Position numbers and translations under genes: made by a program | Notes under the pieces: generated by a model | What the model saw: the letters and a program-made list of their open reading frames with translations, nothing else | Databases searched by the model: none | What the model was told of the DNA's origin: nothing | Shown here: piece by piece, positions 55,861-64,000 of the stretch | Layout of the letters: each line of letters opens with the position of its first letter | How positions within the stretch are numbered: the stretch's first letter is position 1 | Assembly (NCBI GenBank): GCA_013399855.1 | Contig: VXAY01006182.1 | Location: 175-64,174, forward strand | Direction: 5' to 3' | Length of the DNA: 64,000 bases | DNA from: Oxyruncus cristatus | Lineage: Eukaryota > Chordata > Aves > Passeriformes > Cotingidae

Positions 55861-56474
55861 TTGCAGAGGCTGCTGAGCTTTTTGGGCTGGAAGTCAGCCT
55901 GAAGAAGACGGAAGTTTTCTACCAACCTGCACCTCAGGAAGTCTTCCATCACCCCCATATCATCACTGGTGAATCAGAGCTCAAGTCAGTGCAGCAGTTT
56001 ACTTACTTGGGAAGCATCATCTCCTCGGATGGTAAAATGGACAAAGAGATAGACAACAGGCTAGCGAAGGCACACAGAGCTTTTGGGAGACTCCGTAAAA
56101 GAGTTTGGTGTAATAAACACCTGAAGAAAAGCACAAAGATCAGTGTTTACAGAGCCGTTGTTTTGTCTACTCTTTTGTATGGGCCCAAATCATGGGTCAT
56201 CTACCGCCACCACTTGAGACTCTTCGAACGCTTCCATCAGCGTTGTCTCTGCTCAATCCTCAACATCCACTGGACTGACAAAGTGACCAATGTGTCTGTC
56301 CTTGAACAGGCTGCGGTCACCAGTATTGAGGCCCTGCTGCTGAGAACACAGCTGTGTTGGGCAGGGCACGTCTCCAGGATGGAGGACGACCGCCTCCCCA
56401 AGATTGGGCTCTGTGGCAAACTCGCCACTGGCTGCCGCAAGAGAGGAGCCCCAAAGAGGAGATACAAGGACTGA
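55854..56474 (+). pseudogene. RTE-clade LINE reverse transcriptase, C-terminal remnant
   Basis: The frame covers the end of the reverse transcriptase and the region after it. Features in order: an LKKTEV motif, YLGSIISSDGKMDKEID, a RLRKRVW segment, VYRAVVLSTLLYG, a LERFHQR-like stretch and WAGHVSRMEDDRLPK. This order is characteristic of RTE-type non-LTR elements. The ATG at 55,854 belongs to the flanking target site, not to the element; the endonuclease and the catalytic YADD part are absent through 5' truncation. A TGA at 56,472 interrupts the frame, a second stop follows shortly, and the C-terminal Cys/His finger (CALC...SHQRAC, 56,653-56,742) is in another frame, so at least one indel has occurred. 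It cannot encode active protein. Confidence 0.9.
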
Positions 56475-56777
56475 CTGAAACAACATCTCGGCCTCGGCCA
56501 TATCGACCACCATCATTGATCTACTCTGGCCTCCAATCGGGAGGCCTGGAGACGCACCATCTATAACGGTGCTGCCCTTTTGAGATCACACAGAATCATT
56601 TCTGAGGAGAAAAGGCAAAAGAAAGAACCGAGTCTTGCCAGTACCACCCAAGGAGACTTTCCCCTGTGCCCTTTGCAACCGGACTTGTCTATCTCGCATT
56701 GGCCTTTTTAGCCACCAACGTGCTTGTAGCAAGCGTGGGTAGAGTCCTTCTCTAATCTTCGTTCATGAAGCCCGGCC

Positions 56778-56811
<34 letters not shown>
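55861..56811 (+). mobile_element. 5'-truncated RTE LINE insertion
   Basis: A 951-base insertion bounded by a 10-base target-site duplication. It holds the 3' third of the ORF2 coding region, a C2HC-like finger near its end, a very short 3' UTR and an (ATG)n tail. Microsatellite-like 3' tails and short 3' UTRs are typical of the RTE clade. RTE elements are rare and patchy in birds; a lineage called AviRTE has been linked to horizontal transfer between birds and filarial nematodes, and this copy may belong to it (not verified). Confidence 0.92.
56778..56810 (+). repeat. (ATG)11 tail of the RTE element
   Basis: Eleven uninterrupted ATG units end the element just before the right target-site duplication. 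This is the element's 3' tail, now a perfect trinucleotide microsatellite. Confidence 0.95.
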
Positions 56812-56821
56812 GTAATGTTTT

Positions 56822-57457
56822 AGTTGTAAGCATCCCTTCTCCTGCCACTGCATTTGTGATAGGAAGGAAACCAGGGCCATCAGAGCACTTCTGGAGCCTT
56901 AATCATCCTGTTTCCCACCCAGAGTATTAAATTTGGTTACAAAAAGATCTATGGCCATGCTTCTCTCCGTGCTTCCTCTCTGCCTGTCTCTAGATGGATG
57001 CTCAGAGGAGTTGGTGGGTAATTTACTCAGTCAAGTGTGCATTTAATGCTTCAGTTACTTCTCTTAGGTAGAGCCCCCTCATCCTGTGTCTCACAGTCAA
57101 TGAAAAGCAACAGGGAACTGGAGATGTAAAATGTATTCCTTGAAAATGTGCTTTTTAGTCCCGAATTTTCCACATCTTTATAATGCTTTGAATTTGCCGG
57201 AACACGGTAGAGTTAATGAGTGTAATTTATCAAAAAGATAATGAAGCATTAGGCCTGGAGCTGGCCCTGACCTGTGCGTGCTGCACCTTCACCAGCCAAC
57301 AACACCACAAAGGTCGGTGGGATGAAGGTTAAATATCAGGTGCCTGCAGTGAAGTCATCCAGGATACATTAAACCATCTAGGTTTGGTTGAAGCCACGTT
57401 CCCTCACCTTTGGGGGGCACAGACAGTGCCTCTGGTCCAGCTGAAAAGTGGCAACTT
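56822..57457. other. no gene recognised
   Basis: Unique DNA between the RTE insertion and the next CR1 copy. Nothing supportable. Confidence 0.55.
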
Positions 57458-57592
57458 AGAATCATGGAACCACAGACTGGTTGGAGTTGGAAGGGACTTA
57501 AAGATCATCTTCTTCCAACCCTGGACACTTTCCACTAGCCCAGGTTGCTCCAAGCCCCATCCAACCTGGCCTTGGACACTTCCAGGGATGGA
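57458..57592 (-). mobile_element. CR1 LINE 3' fragment
   Basis: Reverse-complement CR1 end: TTAGAATCATGGAACCACAG, GGAGTTGGAAGGGACTTAAA, CACTAGCCCAGGTTGCTCCA and AACCTGGCCTTGGACACTTC. The usual CCATGGGCAGGGACA block is deleted. Confidence 0.9.
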
Positions 57593-57717
57593 GAACTTGC
57601 TAAACTCCCATAACTTGGTGGGGTTGCCGCCCCTGCTGAAATTCGGACCGAACCTCTCACCACAGATGTTGAGCCCTCGTTTAAAAGAAGCTGAGTATAT
57701 AAGAAAGATATTAAGTT

Positions 57718-58182
57718 ATTAGAGAGCATCCAAAGGAGGGCAATGAAGATGGTGCAGGACCTTGATTTGAAGCCGTGTGAGGACACTGAGCGCACTTAAG
57801 TGTGTTCAGCTGGAGCAGAGGAGACTGAGGGGAGACCTCACTGCAGTTCCAACTGCCTGGGCAGGGGCAGAGGAGGGGCAGGACTGAGCTCTGCTCTGTG
57901 TGACCAGGGACAGGACCCAGGGAACGGCTGGAGCTGTGTCAGGGCAGGGTCAGGTTGGATCTCAGGGAAAGGTTCTTCCCCCAGAGGGTGGTTGGCACTG
58001 ACCAGGCTCCCCAGGGCAGTGGGCACAGCCCCAAGGCTGCCAGAGCTCCAGGAGGGTTTGGATGATCCTCTGGGGCACAGGGTGGGACTCTCGGGGATGG
58101 GCTTGTGCAGGGCTGAGGGTTGGACTCGATGGTCCCAGGGGGTCCCTTCCAGCTCAGCACATTTTTTGACTCTGTGAGTGTT
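57718..58182 (+). mobile_element. CR1 LINE, ~465-bp 3' fragment
   Basis: Upstream blocks GGGCAATGAAGATGGTGCAG and GAGGAGACTGAGGGGAGACC, then GGCAGGGTCAGGTTGGATCT, GTTGGACTCGATGGTCCCAG, GGTCCCTTCCAGCTCAGCAC and a GACTCTGTGAGTG end. A different subfamily from the GAGCTTTAAGGTCC copies. The 177-codon reverse-strand frame here is CR1 sequence. Confidence 0.92.
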
Positions 58183-59371
58183 GAGGCCCGACCCAGGCAA
58201 ACTGCAGCATCTCGTGGAGCATCTCATGGAGATCTGTGTCCTGCCTGGAACAGCCACACAGGGCAGTGACACTGTGTGGTGATATGCAGTGGGAAAAGCA
58301 GTATCCCTGTGCTTCTGCCCCTTCCCTTTCCACCCACCTTCCCATACGTCAGAGGTCTCTGTGTTTGACACCTACTGTGAATCACCTTCTCCCTAAACCA
58401 CCGTGTTCCCCCCTTCTGACTGAAGGGGCGCCTGGCACAGAAACCTCTCCAAGCTGTCATCCCTCCAAAGAAACTTCCAGAGAAACTGAAGGCCAAGCAG
58501 TGCTGGTAGCCATGTGACACTGGATCATAATGCTGGGAGAGTCCTGTTCAGCCACGTGAAAACATTCAGCAAGGGCAGCTTCAACATTTGGTTTCTCTCT
58601 CTTGATCCATTGAAGAAGAAAACCTGCTCTGGCTCACTCAGATGTTGGGATGATGATTGTGCAGGGAGAAGATGCTCCAGAGCATTGTTATCACAGTGAA
58701 ATATGGGAGGCTGTGTTGGTGTTAGGATTATTTTTATTTATTTACCAGTAAGAATTATTAATGTTAGCTGTGCTTGCCACAGAGAAAGAAATCCATGGTC
58801 ATTGTGAGAAACCTGAAGCAATTGTTTTAAATAACAGACTGGACCTGCAATTAGGAGAGGGAGAATCCATTATCAGCTTTTTAATTGCTCAGGCACTGAA
58901 GAGAGACAAAAAAGGTTGCTGTTCATCACAGTGGTTTTACAGCACATCATTGCTTTCTTTGCCTGGGATTTGTCATCCTGATGATTTAAGCTTCCTTTTA
59001 AAGCAAAATTTCTCTCTAACTCAACATACCCACTTGGGAGATTTCAGCCCCTGGGCTAGCTGATAATGTGATTGCAGATGTTTGCTTTTTTAAACAGATT
59101 ACTGAGGTGGCTGAATGTGATATTGAGATTTAGCAGTTATTAGGACTTTCCAGCAGGCCTGGGATGGGAATTTCGGTTTAATCACTGCAAGTTAGAGTTA
59201 TGAGGTTCAGATAAAATAACTGTTTGCAATTATGTGGCTGAAGCCTCCTGAGAGACCTAAAATTCAGCTCAGACTGTTAGTGAGCAAACAAGCTCTTAAC
59301 TTGCCTGGCAGGATCCTTCTCTACAGGAGCTCAGGTGCTCCAAAGCATTTTGCTGCCCCAGGAGAAGTGAT
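58183..59371. other. no gene recognised
   Basis: Unique DNA with only short frames on both strands. No splice-supported exon. Confidence 0.5.
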
Positions 59372-59506
59372 GAGCCCAGGTTGGACAAGGATTGGAGCAA
59401 CATGGTCCAGTGCAAGGTGTCCCTGCCTGTGGCAGGGGGTAGGACCGGATGGACTTTAAGGTCCTTCCAGCCCAAACCAGTCTGGGATTCTGTAATTCTG
59501 TGATTT
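59372..59506 (+). mobile_element. CR1 LINE 3' fragment
   Basis: CCAGGTTGGACAAGGATTGG, AGTGCAAGGTGTCCCTGCCT, GGACTTTAAGGTCCTTCCAG and the end CTGGGATTCTGTAATTCTGT, with the repeated ATTCTGTGA-type terminus characteristic of CR1. Confidence 0.93.
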
Positions 59507-59914
59507 ATGCAGAGGTGAGGGGGGATGTGTGTAACCCTTCCAGGCCCTGCTCACCAGTAAAGTGTTCAGGAATAATCTGACCTTTGGGATTAAATTTTTC
59601 CAGACCAGCTTCCTCATTTTTGTCTCCTTTCCTTACTCCTTTCCACCCTGTTCCATGACATAATGGTTGGAACAGGGTTTCTGTTGTATAGGGGTGGCAA
59701 GATCAGGTTCTGAGTGTCTTGGCCTTGTCTTTCCACTGCAAGTGATTTACCTCCAGTTGTTCTTGTGGTGTCTGAACAAGTTCATGTTCTGTGGTGGAGA
59801 GAGAGCCAAGAAATACAGAGTATTTCACTATGGCAGAATTTCAGGAGCTCTTACCAAGGGATTTAAAATTATTTTATTTTAAAATGTTAATTAGTTCAAC
59901 TTCCTGGATGGGGA

Positions 59915-59985
59915 TGTGGCCATTTTCCCGAATGGGGAGCAGGTACAGAAAAAACCACCTTGCCCAAAGTAATTTAGACAGAACA
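59915..59985 (+). mobile_element. MIR-like SINE remnant
   Basis: GTGGCCATTTTCCCGAATGG, GGAGCAGGTACAGA and CCACCTTGCCCAAAGTAATT parallel the MIR core order 'ccattttacagatggggaaactgaggcacag / gacttgcccaaggtcac'. Strongly diverged. Confidence 0.5.
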
Positions 59986-60127
59986 GACAGAAGCAGAATT
60001 CAATGATCCAATGATTTTAGAAAGACTTAGTACTCTTTGAGAAAAATAAATTTGATTGGGTTAGTGAATAAAAACCATCCTGAGGGGCGATGAAGTGTCA
60101 TCACCCAGAGCAAGTAAAATGTCTATC

Positions 60128-60172
60128 AAATATTTCCGTACCTGTAAAACTGGGATGATTTTTCTTGTATTT
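60128..60172 (-). mobile_element. possible MIR-like fragment, opposite strand
   Basis: TATTTCCGTACCTGTAAAAC followed by TGGGATGATTTTTCTTG resembles the reverse complement of the MIR core ('cagtttcctcatctgtaaaatgggataat'). Too short for a firm call. It lies 140 bases from the other MIR-like piece, so both could be parts of rearranged ancient SINE sequence. Confidence 0.35.
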
Positions 60173-63100
60173 GTCCTATCACAGGCCACTAAGAACTGGG
60201 GTTATCTCTCTTGCTGTGAATATGTTCAGCTCACAGTGAGGTCTCACTTTGGGCAAGGATCTCTCAGCATCATTCTAAGACAGGTCACAATAACAGTGAC
60301 AGATCTGGAATCTAGAAAATCAGGCTTTATCACCATTCCAGAGTTAAAACCTCCATCCAGGTCCTTTCAGCTCCTGAAAAGGTTTGAGCTTTGGAAAGGC
60401 TGCAGTTTTCCTTGCCACCAAACAGCTCACTCACTCCAGTTGATGAAGTAATTTCCCATCCTGTCTCTCCAGCAGAAGTGCACGAGCTACAGCTTGACTG
60501 GAACATGACAAAGAGGAAAAATGCCTTCCCTCCCAGAGCTGTCCCTGCTCCCCACATCATTCCTCTCACGGCAGAGCTTGCCACTGCTGGGCCGTGTCCT
60601 TCCTCCATGGAAGCTGTGGGACATTTCTCCCGTTTTCCTCTCTGTTCTCATGGCTGAGAGCTGGGTGGTTTTGTGGCTCTCCTTTCGGTGTCTGGAAGGA
60701 TGCTCTGACTCCACCTGAGCAGAATCATAAATGTTTAAAAAGCACTAATGACCACCCCACATCTGGAATTAATACCTCTAGAGATCAAGAGTGTAAGCAA
60801 CACTCTCACCTTCACTAAAATTCATGTTTTCTTCATATAGCAACAGTGAAAAGTGAAGCCCACTCCCTGCTGCCCTGTGGGAAGTGGGAGAGACCTACAG
60901 CCACGTTCCTGGGAAGAAGCAGTGAGCACAGTGTATCCTTCAGCTCCGTAGACTGGGAGCTCTTGAATTCCATCAGCATTTTAGATGAACTCTGGAGCTG
61001 TCCCAGATTTGCATTCCTGCATGTAAATGCCAAAATATCTTCTGCTTTCAGCTCACCTCTGGCAAGCAAAACACCAGAGAGCAGAGGCCCCACTTCGAAT
61101 AGATTGAATTCCAGCCACAAAGAAACCTCATTTGGATGCTTCTTGCAGGAGCCACTGTGCTGTGTTTCTTCAAACCCCAGAGTAGGAGTAAAACTGAAAT
61201 TATTGAGGCAAACAGCTTAGGGAGTTTCAAATGAGGATTAGACAATTATATGAACAAGAATAGGGAGGATAAAAAGATAAGGGCTATCGAGTTGCCTGTA
61301 TCTGCTTATAAATTCATCACCAGGATACAGAGACGGTAGAAATCCCATCAGCACTGCCATCAGGGAGGGCATCTCTGCATGAGCTGCATCGTCTTGCAGC
61401 AGTGACTTTGGATGTATCTCTGGGTTGCTAAGTAGAGGTGTTTTAAAGAGACTGTGTTTTGCAGCAGGTGGTTGGTTGTTTTGCTCTTTCTCACACCCAG
61501 ATCCCTTTGTTGTGGCAAGAGATGATGCCTCAAATAGCTCAACACCTTGGAATGCCTGTTCCCTGTGAAACAAGGAGTATCTGCTAATCATCTGGGACTC
61601 AGCTGAGCTCAGAATAGATTATTACTCATATTTTTTAAGTTCTGCCTAATATACAGTAATTATTCCCTACCACAGGGGGGAAAGGAACCAGGACCCATCA
61701 GTGCTGTACAAGTGTTATATGGGTGATGAAATCTGGGGAAAATTTCATTTTTAGGTTTATCTTACCCTGAGTGCTTAACTTGGTGAAATAGCAGCTGTTC
61801 TGAGGCAGCCAAAGGGCTGCTCACAGTTAAAGCATGACTTGGACTCTTAGATCAGCTTCCAGAGGTTTTCCTGTCCTTGCTCTGGCTCTGGGAAAGCCAA
61901 GGCAGTCTGGATATCTGAGGGAAGCCTGAATTCACTGACACACAGTGTGGCTCTGCTCTTCCCAGCTTCCTTGTGCCCAGCTGCCTTATCCCAACTCTGC
62001 TCCATGGCTTAGTTGTGCCAGCCCAGCTCCTTTTTGGGACCAAGCTGGAACATGTCTCAGCATCTTTTTGGGATGTTTTCCACAGGGTTCTGTTTTCCTC
62101 CTCAAAGTGCCAGCTCATATTGGACCAGATTTGTACCTTCCTAGGCACTTCACAGGTGTCAGCAGGATGCCCGTGAGGTTGGTGAGAGCCTTGAAATGCC
62201 AAAATAGCCTCCTTCTTCCTAAAATGGGGATCCTTTCCCGATGGACAGGGGATCCATTTCCATTAGCTTGTGTCACTACAGGATTTGTGACACACAGATG
62301 AGGAGTCTTGATTCTCTGTAGCAGAAAGAAGCAGTTCCCAGGCACTCCCCAGTGACCATGACTTTGTTCCCTCTGTGTTTAGTGAGGTGACAGTCACAGA
62401 GGGCATAAACCAGAGGAAAGCCTACAGATAAACCTGTACCTAAATTACCACCAAAGAGCTTCTCTCTCACTCTTTCTCTCATTTCGTACTCCATCAACCA
62501 ATATTCCCTGGAGACCATCTTCTAACGGAAAGATTCCCTCCTAGGCAAGGGGAAAAGAAATGAAAAGATTATTTGCTTGGACACATCATCTGGAGAAGGG
62601 AAATCAGCTGGGATTGTTTATTCCGCAGAAGAAGCAGGAGCACTGATGACAAAAAAATCACTTATAACCCGGGAGAAATATCACACCGTGCTTGGCAAAA
62701 CACTCCTGTCTGTGTGGGACCTCTGCTGAGATTTCTTGTGGTTGTGACACTGAAGTGAACGTGTTTTACTGTAAGATACCAACTCTGTTAGGCCCCAGGG
62801 AACTTTGGCTGCGGGAGGGGCATCTTTGCTCCCGGACCTTCTGTGACTGAATCTGGAGCGGCTGTGTGTGATTTATCTCCCTGTAGGATTCCTGGGGGCC
62901 AAGGATTTCCCTTCCCTGTGACAGGGGCTGCTGGAGTTTTCCCTTTCCTCTACCATCTTCCCAGCACTCCCCAGCACCCCAAGCTGCTGTGACTGGTTTG
63001 CTCAGCAGTGCACTGACATTTTTTCCCAGGACAGCCTTAGAGGCAAAGTGGGCTGTGTGGTTAAATGAACCCATTTCCAGCAGCACCAGGAGAAAGGATG

Positions 63101-64000
63101 GCTGAGCAGGCAGGGAATTTCCACAGGAGCTGGGATTAGCCCCGGGGAGGTCACAGAAGGTGCTGTACGACCCTCTGGAATTGTTCCTGGAAATGCAGCC
63201 ACCTGAACCCAGCAGTCCAGATTATCAGGCCACTGATGTGATCCCACTGGTATCTGCACCCCCAGCATTTTGCAAGTGAGAGGGTCATAATCCATCTTCA
63301 TTTTAATGTAGTTATATAACTATAGTTGTACTCTGTCTTCAGTTTTACCCTGACATTGTGTCTGAGCAGAGATGAATCATTTCACCCTCCATCATAGCTG
63401 AGCCTCTTCCAGGTTTGGACTAAAGGGACATTAAAATGTCAATATCTGTGTGAAATTATTGCTCCTGGCAGAGATCTGTTTCCAAACGTCCCTCCAGAAC
63501 TACTGCACCTCTTCCCTAGCCTGCAGGGCTGTTCAGAATTCACTCATCAGCCCTCAAAATACTTTTATCATTAATATTATTATTATTTTATATAATATAT
63601 TCAATATGCTTAATTATTACTATAGTTATAATTTCACTAAATTGCTAAAGATTAAAATTAGTAGAATAATAATGAATATGCTATTAATTATTAATAGTAT
63701 AAAAAGTCCTGCTCTGGTCACAGCCAAGTTCTTTGGCAGAACTGTTGCTCTCTGACCTCACTGATAGGAAATATTAGTGGGACTCCCCCAGATTTCTCCG
63801 CAGATTCCCAGTGGGTTGTGCAGTGCTGGGTGCTGGGGATCCCTTCTGGAAGTGCCACGTGATCTGGAGAGAAAATGTCTGGGAAAAATGTCAGAATTTT
63901 GGCAGGAATAGCTCCAAGTCCTTCAGCAGACTCCCCGTGGAGCTCTCCTGTGTACTGGTAAGTACAGAAGCGCTATCCTGAGTGACTGAATCATTAGAGC
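60173..64000. other. no gene recognised; AT-rich tract near the end
   Basis: Non-coding as far as I can see. An AT-rich low-complexity stretch lies at about 63,560-63,705 (ATTAATATTATTATTATTTT, AATTATTACTATAGTTATAA, TATTAATTATTAATAG). No exon, RNA gene or further CR1 copy was supported. Confidence 0.5.

Noticed and set aside
57838..58371. 177-codon reverse-strand frame
   Set aside because: Mostly the reverse complement of the CR1 copy at 57,718-58,182.
1..64000. CRISPR arrays, operons, tRNA/rRNA genes, integrative elements
   Set aside because: None present: no regularly spaced repeats, no clustered bacterial-type genes, no cloverleaf-capable sequence noticed.

Overview
The window looks like a vertebrate, almost certainly avian, nuclear genome segment. 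It carries about twenty CR1 LINE 3' ends (the dominant bird retrotransposon), has short spliced exons inside long introns, GC-rich CpG-island promoters with an assembly gap, and no bacterial-style gene packing. Two sites look like very old MIR-type SINE remnants. A 5'-truncated RTE-clade LINE with an (ATG)n tail suggests one of the bird lineages that acquired RTE elements; the species cannot be fixed from sequence alone.

Layout. 1-350 is a GAA-type polypurine tract. 350-17,080 is intergenic or intronic DNA with CR1 copies on both strands and no exon I can support. 17,090-18,045 is a CpG island with a possible first exon (+) and a GGCAC-rich minisatellite. 20,720-22,710 holds the last three exons of a minus-strand gene; they join in frame, and weaker upstream exon candidates lie at 23,946-24,045, 25,122-25,227 and 27,986-28,146. 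A plus-strand exon at 25,799-26,119 encodes a single-pass membrane protein, followed by an AATAAA at 26,213.

31,943-43,658 holds five minus-strand exons of a second gene. They have canonical splice sites and matching phases, giving at least 289 residues of its C-terminal part. Its first exon was not found and probably lies in the GC-rich repeat and 920-base gap near 45.6-46.8 kb. One intron of this gene carries two separate local direct-repeat pairs. 46.8-64 kb is gene-poor: CR1 copies, MIR-like remnants, AT-rich microsatellites and the RTE insertion (55,861-56,811), which is flanked by a 10-bp target-site duplication.

I could not name any host gene. Functions are left open and calls rest on splice signals, reading-phase agreement and composition. 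No tRNA, rRNA, CRISPR array or bacterial operon was seen.
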